Source: Anaerolineales bacterium (GTDB lineage: Bacteria; Chloroflexota; Anaerolineae; Anaerolineales; DRMV01). Taken from it: 10,004 nucleotides of DNA. The notes beneath the pieces were generated by a model. The model saw nothing but the letters and a program-made list of their open reading frames with translations. It did no database searches and was not told the origin of the DNA. How positions within the stretch are numbered: position 1 is the stretch's first letter; every line of letters begins with the position of its first letter. Made by a program: the position numbers and the translations under genes. The DNA is taken from assembly GCA_015484985.1 (NCBI GenBank), contig WFUL01000036.1:1-10004 (forward strand), written 5' to 3'. Of this stretch, positions 1 through 5,929 are shown piece after piece.

Positions 1-195
1 GGCTTCGGCGGACTCTTCACCGGACACGGGTATGGAGGCCATCACGGACCCCATGCCTATTCCACCCCGAGGCCGGCCGGGAGCCCTGCCCCCGAAGACC
101 CCAAGCGGCTGTTGCAACTGCGCTACGCCCGTGGGGAAATCACCCGGGAGGAGTACCTGCAGATGCTCAAGGACCTGGAAGGCTCCCTCCAGTAG
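1..195 (+). CDS. SHOCT-domain protein, C-terminal fragment (5' end outside window)
   Basis: Reading frame 1 is open from the window edge to TAG at 193-195 and gives 64 visible residues. The first ~20 are Gly/His/Tyr-rich. A Pro/Ala linker follows, then a C-terminal helical pair of about 30 residues containing LLQLRYARGEITREEYLQML. That pattern (leucines, then RYA-x-GEI-x-x-EEY) is the SHOCT short C-terminal domain, known as an oligomerisation or membrane-association module at the end of many small bacterial membrane or stress proteins. The N-terminal part is missing, so the specific role cannot be given. A 9-bp hairpin and a 22-bp hairpin follow the stop. The SHOCT assignment is firm; the function is unknown. 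Confidence 0.8.
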   Translation, partial: GFGGLFTGHGYGGHHGPHAYSTPRPAGSPAPEDPKRLLQLRYARGEITREEYLQMLKDLEGSLQ

Positions 196-203
196 TAAAC
201 AAA

Positions 204-230
204 TGGGCAACGGTAACAATTCGTTGCCCA
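204..230 (+). terminator. Small hairpin after the SHOCT gene
   Basis: A 9-bp perfect inverted repeat (arms 204-212 and 222-230, core GGGCAACG/CGTTGCCC, 9-nt loop) lies 9 bases after the SHOCT stop codon. No T-run follows, so a Rho-independent terminator is only possible. It may act as an mRNA 3'-end stabiliser. Confidence 0.35.
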
Positions 231-276
231 CCAGCACTTCGTGCAGGTCCGACCAAGCCTCAGACCAAAGAAAAGT

Positions 277-323
277 AAGAGCAAAGTAGGACAACGGCTT
301 TGCCGTTGTCCTACTTTGCTCTT
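277..323. terminator. Long perfect hairpin (22-bp stem, 3-nt loop), probable terminator
   Basis: The arms at 277-298 and 302-323 are exact reverse complements over 22 bp with a TTT loop. The outer left arm is A-rich and the outer right arm ends in CTCTT. The hairpin sits between the SHOCT gene (stop at 195) and the next plus-strand gene (start at 445), where a terminator is expected. The length and perfection of the stem exceed a usual intrinsic terminator, and only a short T-rich end follows. It shares the CAACGGC/GCCGTTG core with the hairpin at 2428-2473. Confidence 0.55.
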
Positions 324-370
324 GTGCTACTAGTAATCCTGTTGTCCGAATCTCAGACAATTCATCAGCA

Positions 371-399
371 CTTTTGCCTCGAACAAGGGGTGATATACT
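371..399 (+). promoter_or_regulatory. Possible extended -10 promoter for the pyrophosphohydrolase gene
   Basis: TGATATACT at 391-399 resembles an extended -10 element (TGn followed by TATACT, 394-399), 45 bases before the ATG at 445. The -35 position (about 371-376, CTTTTG) matches poorly, as can occur with extended -10 promoters. This is assigned by pattern only. Confidence 0.4.
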
Positions 400-444
400 T
401 GCCTCCATCCTCCTAAAACTATTCCCGAAAACAGGAGCGGGGTC

Positions 445-879
445 ATGAAAGAGCAGCTGCAAGCCCTTTTGGAGTTCCATCGCACTTTCGGGGCCTATAT
501 CGCTGATCATCCGACGGCAGACATCCCACCTCGGGTGCGGGAGTTGCGCATTCGCCTTATTGAGGAAGAATTGGCCGAATACGCGGAAGCCGCCCGCATC
601 GGGGATCTGGTGGGCATTGCCGATGCCCTCACCGATTTGTTGTATGTCGTGTTGGGTGCTATGGTGGCTCACGGGTTGCACGAAGTGGCCGAGGATTTGT
701 TCGCCGAAATTCACCGAAGTAATATGAGTAAGGCTGGTCCCGACGGCCGCCCTTTACGCCGAAGCGACGGAAAAATCCTCAAGCCGAAAACCTTCTCTCC
801 ACCCGACCTACGTCCCATTCTGGCGCCATGGATAAAAAAAGAAGCGAATCCCCCTTCTTCTTCACATAACCACACCTAA
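445..879 (+). CDS. MazG/PRA-PH-type nucleoside triphosphate pyrophosphohydrolase
   Basis: A 144-residue all-alpha protein. Metal-binding acidic motifs appear in order: the EEELAEYAEA helix at residues 40-49 (E41, E42, E45) and DALTD at 60-64. These are the paired EExxE and DxxxD helices of the MazG/phosphoribosyl-ATP pyrophosphohydrolase (PF01503-like) fold. A signature HRSNMSK (90-96) followed by DG-x-P and a DGKILKP segment is typical of the stand-alone subfamily. Members hydrolyse (d)NTPs or related nucleotides to monophosphate plus pyrophosphate, usually as pool house-cleaning enzymes. The substrate cannot be read from sequence, and a HisE role is unlikely because no histidine genes are nearby. 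The tail after ~130 is low complexity. The ATG has AGGAG (433-437) seven bases upstream. The gene ends 7 bases short of the convergent comEA stop. Confidence 0.8.
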   Translation: MKEQLQALLEFHRTFGAYIADHPTADIPPRVRELRIRLIEEELAEYAEAARIGDLVGIADALTDLLYVVLGAMVAHGLHEVAEDLFAEIHRSNMSKAGPDGRPLRRSDGKILKPKTFSPPDLRPILAPWIKKEANPPSSSHNHT

Positions 880-886
880 GCGGCGT

Positions 887-1486
887 TTAGGGAGTGGAGG
901 TTGAGAGGCTCACGTAGATATACGGCCGGATTTTCTCCAAAAGCACCGGACCAATACCCCGAACCGACAGCAAGTCCTCCACGTTTTGAAAAGGCCCGTA
1001 CCGGTCACGATATTCTACAATGCGCTGGGCCAAGACAGGGCCAATTCCTGGTAGGGCTTCCAGATCTTGGGCAGTGGCTGTGTTCAAATCCAATCTGGCG
1101 GGGGTACGTACATCGGTCGAAGAAGGTGTGGCTACGCGCATGAGAGTAGGAGTTGGCTGCCCCCGGGAGGGTATCCAGATGCGCTGGCCGTCCTCCAAAG
1201 GCTGAGCCAGGTTGAGGGATTCCACGGCGGCTTCGGGCAGGGCACCTCCCGCGGCTTCCAGCGCGTCCCCCACCCGACTCCCAGGGGGTAGATGGTAGAC
1301 GCCGGGTCGGGCCACGGCACCTGCCACATGGACCACCACGGAGGTGGGAGTGGGAAGCACCAGGCGCACGGTAGCCCCCGACGGAGATTGCAAGACCAAC
1401 AGCAGTGCAGCCACCAGTGCGGTACTGGTCAAAACGCCCACCACGACCCCGAAGGCCACGTCCCACCAACGGGCCCGCGCGGTCAC
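887..1486 (-). CDS. comEA: ComEA-type DNA-binding competence protein
   Basis: A 199-residue protein built like ComEA. It has a short N-terminus, one membrane segment (~10-33), an SLBB domain (~49-107, beginning VVVHVAGAVARPGVYHLPPG), a Pro/Thr/Ser-rich linker (~108-130), and a tandem helix-hairpin-helix module (~132-190) with LPGIGPVLAQRI and VRGIGPVLLEKI. ComEA anchors in the cytoplasmic membrane and binds incoming double-stranded DNA outside it during natural transformation. A GTG start (1484-1486) is chosen because GGAGG (plus-strand 1493-1497) lies six bases upstream. The gene begins 23 bases after the stop of the serine-kinase-like gene, so the two probably share a transcript. No comEC is visible here. 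HhH plus SLBB proteins outside competence exist, but this order and size are those of ComEA. Confidence 0.85.
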   Translation of the reverse strand: MTARARWWDVAFGVVVGVLTSTALVAALLLVLQSPSGATVRLVLPTPTSVVVHVAGAVARPGVYHLPPGSRVGDALEAAGGALPEAAVESLNLAQPLEDGQRIWIPSRGQPTPTLMRVATPSSTDVRTPARLDLNTATAQDLEALPGIGPVLAQRIVEYRDRYGPFQNVEDLLSVRGIGPVLLEKIRPYIYVSLSTSTP

Positions 1487-1509
1487 GGTCCACCTCCGGC
1501 GTTACAGAG

Positions 1510-2346
1510 TTACTCATCAAAGAGCATGATGGTATCGCCGTAATAACGCACCCCTTTTCGGCGCAGACGCTCCTGAATCCACGCCTGCAGGCGACGATTC
1601 TTCTCCTCCATCGACCGGGGGACAGCTAGCTCCTCTAGAGGGTAGTACAACCGAAGGGCGCGAGGCGAAACCATGAAGCGTGTGATACCGGAGGGGAAAA
1701 GCTTTCCGGCCTGGACGACCTGAAACACTTCCTGCACAGTAAAAGCGGGAAACACCACAAGCCCAGTCCATTGCGGGAACCACTCGCCAATCTCGTGAGC
1801 ATCGTAAAGGCCGGTGCGCTCCAAAGCGGCCCGATTGAGATATACATCCACTACCCGACGTAAGTGTTCGATGAGCAAAGGTGCCTGGATTTCCACCTGT
1901 TGCACCACGTAATACCGCTCCGGGGGCGTAGCCAGAACGAGCAAGGCCTGACGCTCCTGTAAGGCACTGATGGCCTCTTCCGGGTCTGCGGGGGTCAAAT
2001 CCCAGGGCAGGGCCTCGCGAATATGTTGTAGGAAAACATCGCTGGGCATGTCCCAAATGACGTGGTTCCAGGAATCCAAGCGCAAGATGGGAGAATCGGC
2101 CTCCACAATCTGCACCAGAATGTGGGGCAAGCGCAGCAAGCGGCAGGCAAACGTGCGGTTGGCCCCGTCCAGAACCATGTAATGGCCTGGCCGGAAGGGC
2201 ATGGGCATCACAATGGGCGGGTCACGGAAAACCCCCGTCTCCTGAATGCGTCGAGCCAAGGGTTCGGCCCGGCTGGGATCATGGTCTTCGTGGGGGTGCA
2301 GCGCGTCCGTCGGCACCAACGCCAACCGAGGAAAATGTATGCGCAT
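1510..2346 (-). CDS. ParB/Srx-fold protein, probable free-serine kinase (SerK/SbnI-like)
   Basis: A 278-residue protein with an N-terminal ParB/sulfiredoxin-like domain (~1-100). The motifs are LHPHE ending at E20, ETGVFRDPPIV (36-46), YMVLDGANRTFA (56-67, with the DGxxR core at 60-64) and LDSWNHVI (90-97). A second region (~205-240) has LFPSGITRFMV followed by a 'LRLYYPLEEL' strand. This order resembles archaeal SerK (KPHE, then VDGHHR, then a TTRH segment) and staphylococcal SbnI, which phosphorylate free L-serine to O-phosphoserine. The conserved Glu of the PHE motif and the Asp of DGxxR, both described as functional in those enzymes, are present. No helix-turn-helix or DNA partition context is seen, so a chromosome-partition ParB is unlikely. 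The gene has its own promoter-like sequence upstream and is followed by comEA after 23 bases. The family resemblance is clear to me; the kinase activity is inferred. Confidence 0.68.
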   Translation of the reverse strand: MRIHFPRLALVPTDALHPHEDHDPSRAEPLARRIQETGVFRDPPIVMPMPFRPGHYMVLDGANRTFACRLLRLPHILVQIVEADSPILRLDSWNHVIWDMPSDVFLQHIREALPWDLTPADPEEAISALQERQALLVLATPPERYYVVQQVEIQAPLLIEHLRRVVDVYLNRAALERTGLYDAHEIGEWFPQWTGLVVFPAFTVQEVFQVVQAGKLFPSGITRFMVSPRALRLYYPLEELAVPRSMEEKNRRLQAWIQERLRRKGVRYYGDTIMLFDE

Positions 2347-2392
2347 GGATAACCCTCACCACCGTGGGGATTGGAGGATTTCATCGGGAAAA

Positions 2393-2422
2393 AGTATAGT
2401 GCAACTCCCGCCAAAGCACCAA
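2393..2422 (-). promoter_or_regulatory. Probable promoter of the serine-kinase-like / comEA operon
   Basis: On the minus strand, TATACT (plus-strand 2393-2398) is preceded at 18-bp spacing by TTGGTG (2417-2422). It lies between the upstream hairpin (2428-2473) and the ATG at 2346, which would leave a ~40-nt leader. The -10 is good and the -35 is only half matching. Confidence 0.5.
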
Positions 2423-2427
2423 GGGGA

Positions 2428-2473
2428 ATAAATTGATGCAACGGCGGCGAAAGCCGCCGTTGCATCAATTTAT
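2428..2473 (-). terminator. Long perfect hairpin with GAAA/TTTC loop, terminator of the btuF-like gene
   Basis: Arms 2428-2448 and 2453-2473 are exact reverse complements over 21 bp around a 4-nt loop (GAAA on the plus strand). The GC-rich core GCGGC/GCCGC is flanked by an AT-rich base, so the minus-strand RNA reads into AUUUAUUCC after the stem. It begins 35 bases beyond the stop of the btuF-like gene (2509) and precedes the next promoter, as expected for a Rho-independent terminator. It is unusually long and perfect, like the hairpin at 277-323. Confidence 0.7.
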
Positions 2474-2508
2474 GGAATGAGAGATCTTCGCCGTCCCACC
2501 GTCCGATT

Positions 2509-3570
2509 TCAGGGGCATACCAGGGTCACGATGTTCGCGTCGACTTGCTGGGGCAATTGCGCGCAGAACAGGTCAGGGTGGAAGAGTACCGCCAGGGTCT
2601 CCAGACCGTCCACCAGCCGCGGTCCGGGGACACTGAGCAAGTTCGGGTCAAAGGGATATACCCGCCCTTCCTGCACCGCCTTCAAGGCCGCCCATCCGGC
2701 GCGTTGGGCTACCGATTCCGGCGTGACGCCGTAGGGCGCATCGGCCAGGAGAATGATGTCGGGGTCGAGTTCCAGCAACTTCTCCACACTAATTTGCGCC
2801 CAAGGGGTGTCCAACACCTGACCGCCCAAGTTGACGCCCCCGGCGGCCTGAATGGCAAAATCAATGAAGGTGCCCGGACCGGAGGTCCAGGGATTCGCCG
2901 GGTCCGTGGCATCCAGCTCGTAAAAGACCAAGGGGCGCTCTTCCACCTCAGCCACCGCCTGGACCACGGCCTCCACGCGGGACTGCAACTGGGTCACCAA
3001 GGCATCCGCCTCGCTTTCATGGCAAGTCAATTTCCCCAAAGTCTGCAAATTGGCGAACAAACCGTCAAAGTCTTTGGGATTGGCCTGCCAGAAGACCGTC
3101 AAGCCAGCCTTCCGCATCTGCTCCACCTGGTCCTGGGAAATGATTTCGGCCGCAATGACCAGGTCGGGTTCCAGGGCCAGCATGTTCTCCAAGGGGAGGT
3201 TTTGATACAGACTTCCGATGTCCGTGATCTGTTCCACCTCAGGTGGGAACTTGGAATTCGTGTCCCGGCCGACCACCTGCTCCCCTGCACCGATGGCGAA
3301 AAGACTTTCCGTGATGGATGGCGCCAGGGAGATGATCCGTTGCGGACACTGATTCAGTACGATGTTCTGCCCCAAATCGTCCGTAAGGGCTACGGCCGGA
3401 GTCGGCGTTGCTGTAGGCGCTGGCGTAGCAGTAGGCACCGGCGTGTCGGTGGAAGCGGGCGCGAACGTTGGTGTAGACGGAACGGCTGTGGGCTCCGGTG
3501 TCGGTGTAGCCGTCTGACAGGCGCCCAGGAAGATGGACAACAACAGGAAAAGCCACAGCCAACGACGCAT
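2509..3570 (-). CDS. btuF: Corrinoid (vitamin B12) ABC transporter substrate-binding lipoprotein, BtuF-like
   Basis: A 353-residue secreted lipoprotein. A basic/hydrophobic signal (1-17) ends in a lipobox LGAC with the lipidated cysteine at C18. A Thr/Pro-rich stalk (~19-60, repeated TPTPxP units) precedes a type III periplasmic-binding domain (PF01497, ~65-335). Family marks are CPQRIISLAPSITESLFAIG (75-94, with a docking-type Glu at 88), LEPDLVIA (133-140), LDPDIILLADAPYG (268-281) and GPRLVDGLETLAVLFHP (316-332). Related proteins bind cobalamin, haem or siderophores. Here the cobalamin riboswitch directly upstream points to corrinoids. The ATG follows AGGAGG (plus-strand 3577-3582) at six bases. 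No BtuC permease or BtuD ATPase is next to it; a hairpin terminator follows, so it seems monocistronic and must use a transporter encoded elsewhere. Confidence 0.85.
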   Translation of the reverse strand: MRRWLWLFLLLSIFLGACQTATPTPEPTAVPSTPTFAPASTDTPVPTATPAPTATPTPAVALTDDLGQNIVLNQCPQRIISLAPSITESLFAIGAGEQVVGRDTNSKFPPEVEQITDIGSLYQNLPLENMLALEPDLVIAAEIISQDQVEQMRKAGLTVFWQANPKDFDGLFANLQTLGKLTCHESEADALVTQLQSRVEAVVQAVAEVEERPLVFYELDATDPANPWTSGPGTFIDFAIQAAGGVNLGGQVLDTPWAQISVEKLLELDPDIILLADAPYGVTPESVAQRAGWAALKAVQEGRVYPFDPNLLSVPGPRLVDGLETLAVLFHPDLFCAQLPQQVDANIVTLVCP

Positions 3571-3633
3571 AGGTCACCTCCTCCAAGATGAAGATAATGC
3601 GGAAACGGGTGACCCGCGCCGTGCTCCACCCCG

Positions 3634-3739
3634 GAAACACAAACCCCTTCGCGTCCATTGCGCGAAGGGGAGAAACGCTGTGGCACCGAGGTGCGCGGCA
3701 CCGGCGCGTTTCCACCCCCTTCCGCGAGGGTGTGGAAAC
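3634..3739 (-). terminator. Expression platform of the cobalamin riboswitch: two hairpins including a Rho-independent terminator
   Basis: In the minus-strand RNA, the aptamer is followed by a 13-bp hairpin with one mismatch (plus-strand arms 3708-3720 and 3727-3739). Next comes a perfect 10-bp hairpin (arms 3644-3653 and 3661-3670, CCCCTTCGCG type) whose 3' side runs into TTTGTGTTTC. The second has terminator form and ends about 64 bases before the btuF-like ATG. This suggests B12-dependent premature termination; the proximal hairpin may be part of the switch. Confidence 0.65.
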
Positions 3740-3920
3740 CGACCGAGGCGGGCGACCGGGCTTCCCGTTACGCTACGGGGACCTTCCAGGGTCACTTCAC
3801 CGTAACGAACGGGTTACCGTTGCGGGACAGCGCCGGACTCTCACCGGCTTCGCCTTTAAGCCCTCCCATCCGGGGGGTCGGGCACCTCGGCCGACCTCAC
3901 CCAATTTTTCCTTTTTCGTC
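3740..3920 (-). ncRNA. Cobalamin riboswitch aptamer (RF00174 class)
   Basis: Read on the minus strand, the RNA contains the cobalamin-aptamer core in order. First is the GCCGGTGAGAGTCCGGC helix with the GGUGA turn (plus-strand 3832-3848). Next is CTGTCCCGCAACGGTAACC (3812-3830). A stem-loop region follows, then a B12-box-like GGAAGCCCGGTCGCCCGCC (3748-3766). Upstream GGAGGGCTTAAAGGCGAA fits the junction before the core. Such RNAs bind adenosylcobalamin or a related corrinoid and switch off B12 uptake or synthesis genes. The downstream gene is a BtuF-like binding protein, which agrees. The boundaries are approximate. The 5' end is set by the promoter at 3927-3954. Confidence 0.88.
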
Positions 3921-3926
3921 GCCCTC

Positions 3927-3954
3927 ATTCTAACGGCAAAATGCCCCCCGTCAA
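3927..3954 (-). promoter_or_regulatory. Promoter of the riboswitch-controlled btuF-like gene
   Basis: On the minus strand, TTGACG (plus-strand 3949-3954) and TAGAAT (3927-3932) are separated by 16 bp, close to the sigma-A consensus. Transcription would begin near 3920, immediately before the cobalamin aptamer, giving a leader of about 350 nt. Confidence 0.65.
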
Positions 3955-4018
3955 GGTCCGCTGCTGCATCTATTTGTTTCCCCTTGAATCTCGCGAGTGG
4001 TAAAGAAAGAGAAACCCC

Positions 4019-4047
4019 TTGACAGAGGAGTTCCTTGTCAGTATAAG
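4019..4047 (+). promoter_or_regulatory. Strong sigma-A promoter of the T-box/trpB transcript
   Basis: A perfect -35 TTGACA (4019-4024) and a -10 TATAAG (4042-4047) are separated by exactly 17 bp. Initiation would fall near 4053-4055, just before the T-box Stem I. The divergent btuF-like promoter starts only 65 bases away. Confidence 0.8.
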
Positions 4048-4306
4048 TGAGGGCACCCTAACCAATAGGCGATATGGTAAGGCGGTGAAGAGGGCGAGTA
4101 GGTATCCTATCCCGCTTCCAGAGAGCCGGGAGCAGGTGGGAGCCCGGTAGCAGGAAGGGATACCGAATGGGCCTCGGAGCCGCGAGACGAACGGGAACGT
4201 TCCTCGTTCCCCAGTAGTCTTCGCCGGGCCGTGCCCCCGTTATCCGGCACAGGGTATCGTGGCCGTACCAGCCAGGCCACCGTACCCTTAACGAGTGAGG
4301 CTGGCT

Positions 4307-4371
4307 CCCCGATGAGGGTTTGAATGTGCGCCCGTCGCTTCACGACGGGCTTTTTTGTTCCCTCATTGGGG
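4307..4371 (+). promoter_or_regulatory. Stem III of the T-box with an embedded terminator-like hairpin
   Basis: An outer 12-bp helix (CCCCGATGAGGG 4307-4318 with CCCTCATTGGGG 4360-4371, one G-T pair) encloses a compact 8-bp hairpin (GCCCGTCG 4330-4337, loop CTTCA, CGACGGGC 4343-4350). The inner hairpin is followed at once by TTTTTTG (4351-4357). Seen alone it is a textbook Rho-independent terminator, placed 37 bases before the T-box antiterminator. The outer helix would form only after the T-run has been transcribed. Confidence 0.7.
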
Positions 4372-4409
4372 TATCGGTCGGCCTAATCTGGGTGGCACCG
4401 CGGGCGTTT

Positions 4410-4441
4410 AAGTGCTCGTCCCAGTGGGGACGGGCGCTTTT
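4410..4441 (+). terminator. T-box attenuator (terminator alternative to the antiterminator)
   Basis: GTGCTCGTCCC (4412-4422) pairs with GGGACGGGCGC (4427-4437) over 11 bp including G-T pairs, with loop AGTG, and A4410-A4411 extend to the TTTT at 4438-4441. The 5' arm reuses the 3' half of the antiterminator (4414-4424), so the two structures exclude each other. The T-run is short (four). Confidence 0.82.
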
Positions 4442-4504
4442 CGCGTTAATCTGGGGCCCCAAGCCCACACTTCACCGCCCCAATCCAAACGCAGGAGGTG
4501 ACCT

Positions 4505-5878
4505 ATGTCCGAACAACAGAAGTTTCTGCTTCGCGAGAACGATATTCCCAAGCAGTGGTACAACATCTTAGCCGATATGCCTATCCAGTTACCGCCACCC
4601 TTGCATCCTGCCACACTGGAGCCTGTTACGCCCGATTTCCTATCAGTGTTGTTCCCCATGAGCCTGATTGAGCAAGAGGTCAGCACGGACCGTTATATCG
4701 ACATTCCCGAACCCGTGAGGGAAGTCTACCGTCTCTGGCGGCCCACACCCCTCATCCGCGCCCGACGTCTGGAACAGGCTCTCGAAACCCCCGCTCATAT
4801 CTACTACAAATACGAAGGGGTCTCGCCGACGGGCAGCCATAAGCCCAACACCGCCGTAGCCCAGGCCTATTACAACAAGAAGGAAGGCGTCCAGGCCCTG
4901 ACCACAGAAACCGGAGCAGGCCAATGGGGTTCGGCGCTGGCCTTCGCGGCCAACGTTTTCGGACTGGATCTGGAAGTGTACATGGTCAAAGTCTCCTACC
5001 ATCAAAAACCCTATCGCCGCATCCTCATGGAAATCTACGGTGCCAAGGTCTACCCCAGCCCCACCGACCGCACGGAGTACGGTCGCAAGGTGCTGGCGGA
5101 AGACCCGGACAACCCCGGTTCCCTGGGCATCGCCATTTCCGAGGCCGTGGAAGCCGCGGCGACCTCCAATGGCACCAAGAAGTACAGCCTGGGCTCCGTG
5201 CTGAACCACGTGCTGCTGCACCAGACGGTCATCGGCCTGGAGGCCCTCAAGCAGATGGACATGGCCGGAGAGTACCCGGACGTGGTCATCGGTTGTGTCG
5301 GTGGCGGCTCCAACTTCGCCGGCTTGACATACCCCTTCCTGCACTATACCCTGCGGGAAGGCAAACAAACCCGCTTTGTCGCTGTGGAACCCCAGGCCGC
5401 GCCCACCCTCACCCGAGGGATGTACACCTTCGACTACGGAGACACGGCCCGCATGGCACCCCTCATGAAGATGCACACCCTGGGCCACGAGTTCATGCCG
5501 CCGCCCATCCATGCTGGTGGCCTGCGATATCACGGCATGGCTCCCACCGTTTCCGCCCTGGTGGAAGCCGGGTATATCGAACCCCGCGCGGTCCCGCAGC
5601 GAGCCACCTTTGAGGCCGCGGTGCTCTTCGCCCGGGCCGAGGGCATCGTTCCCGCACCGGAGTCGGCCCACGCGGTGCGCGCGGCCATTGACGAGGCTCT
5701 GGATGCCAAGGCCAAAGGGGAGGAGCGGGTCATCCTCTTCAACCTCTCCGGTCATGGACACTTCGACTTGAGCGCCTACGACCAGTACCTGCGTGGCGAA
5801 CTGGAGGACTACTCTTACCCCGAAGAGGAAATCCGTCGTGCCATTAGCCGTCTGCCCAAGGTTGAATCCGCAGTGTAA
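4505..5878 (+). CDS. trpB: TrpB2-type tryptophan synthase beta chain
   Basis: A 457-residue PLP enzyme joining indole (or indole from indole-3-glycerol phosphate) with L-serine to give tryptophan. The Schiff-base lysine is K113 in GSHKPNTA (110-117). The catalytic glutamate is E135 in TTETGAGQWG. The PLP phosphate-binding loop is VGGGSN (265-270), and the C-terminal ring is NLSGHGHFD (413-421). The length, the N-terminal extension (LPPPLHP, then RPTPLIRA at 79-86) and the SPTGSHK context match the TrpB2 subfamily rather than the ~400-residue TrpB1 that pairs with TrpA. The ATG at 4505 has AGGAGG (4493-4498) six bases upstream. No trpA or other trp gene adjoins it; it appears monocistronic behind the Trp T-box and is followed by a hairpin at 5930-5963. 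Confidence 0.93.
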   Translation: MSEQQKFLLRENDIPKQWYNILADMPIQLPPPLHPATLEPVTPDFLSVLFPMSLIEQEVSTDRYIDIPEPVREVYRLWRPTPLIRARRLEQALETPAHIYYKYEGVSPTGSHKPNTAVAQAYYNKKEGVQALTTETGAGQWGSALAFAANVFGLDLEVYMVKVSYHQKPYRRILMEIYGAKVYPSPTDRTEYGRKVLAEDPDNPGSLGIAISEAVEAAATSNGTKKYSLGSVLNHVLLHQTVIGLEALKQMDMAGEYPDVVIGCVGGGSNFAGLTYPFLHYTLREGKQTRFVAVEPQAAPTLTRGMYTFDYGDTARMAPLMKMHTLGHEFMPPPIHAGGLRYHGMAPTVSALVEAGYIEPRAVPQRATFEAAVLFARAEGIVPAPESAHAVRAAIDEALDAKAKGEERVILFNLSGHGHFDLSAYDQYLRGELEDYSYPEEEIRRAISRLPKVESAV

Positions 5879-5929
5879 CGCGACGAACACGCTTTGGGCA
5901 AGTCAACACCCGCGTTTTTATCTGTTTGT

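Larger units (their letters stand above)
4054..4441 (+). ncRNA. T-box leader RNA, tRNA-Trp specific (specifier UGG)
   Basis: A ~390-nt leader with canonical T-box parts. Stem I base: GCGG (4082-4085) pairs with CCGC (4180-4183) and GAGG (4090-4093) with CCTC (4172-4175), separated by a K-turn-like TGAA/GGAG. Specifier loop: 5' AGTA (4097-4100) faces 3' GAA (4165-4167), then TGG (4168-4170), reading tryptophan. Above it GGTATCC (4101-4107) pairs with GGATACC (4158-4164), and the distal AGAGAG and GGTGGGAG elements are present. Stem III region: 4307-4371. Antiterminator: CTGGG (4388-4392), the T-box bulge TGGCACC (4393-4399) that meets the tRNA acceptor end, GCGGGC (4400-4405), GCTCGT (4414-4419), CCCAG (4420-4424). 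Uncharged tRNA-Trp should favour read-through into trpB. Confidence 0.92.

Noticed and set aside
1510..2346. Chromosome partition protein ParB
   Set aside because: There is no helix-turn-helix, no parA neighbour and no parS-like site; the motifs after the ParB fold match serine-kinase-type proteins better.
3420..3515. Short tandem-like repeats within the btuF-like gene
   Set aside because: They encode the Thr/Pro-rich lipoprotein stalk and are ordinary low-complexity coding sequence, not a CRISPR or DNA repeat element.
2545..3591. A 348-codon open frame on the plus strand opposite the btuF-like gene
   Set aside because: Antisense shadow of a clear lipoprotein gene. Its Arg/His/Gln-rich translation shows no domain.
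4643..5890. A 415-codon open frame on the minus strand opposite trpB
   Set aside because: It lies almost wholly antisense to a certain gene, has no ribosome site or recognisable motif, and its composition is what GC-rich codon bias in trpB would produce.
5877..5920. Terminator formed by AACGCG/CGCGTT followed by TTTTA just after trpB
   Set aside because: Only 6 bp with a 28-nt loop; the 14-bp hairpin at 5930-5963 is a stronger candidate.
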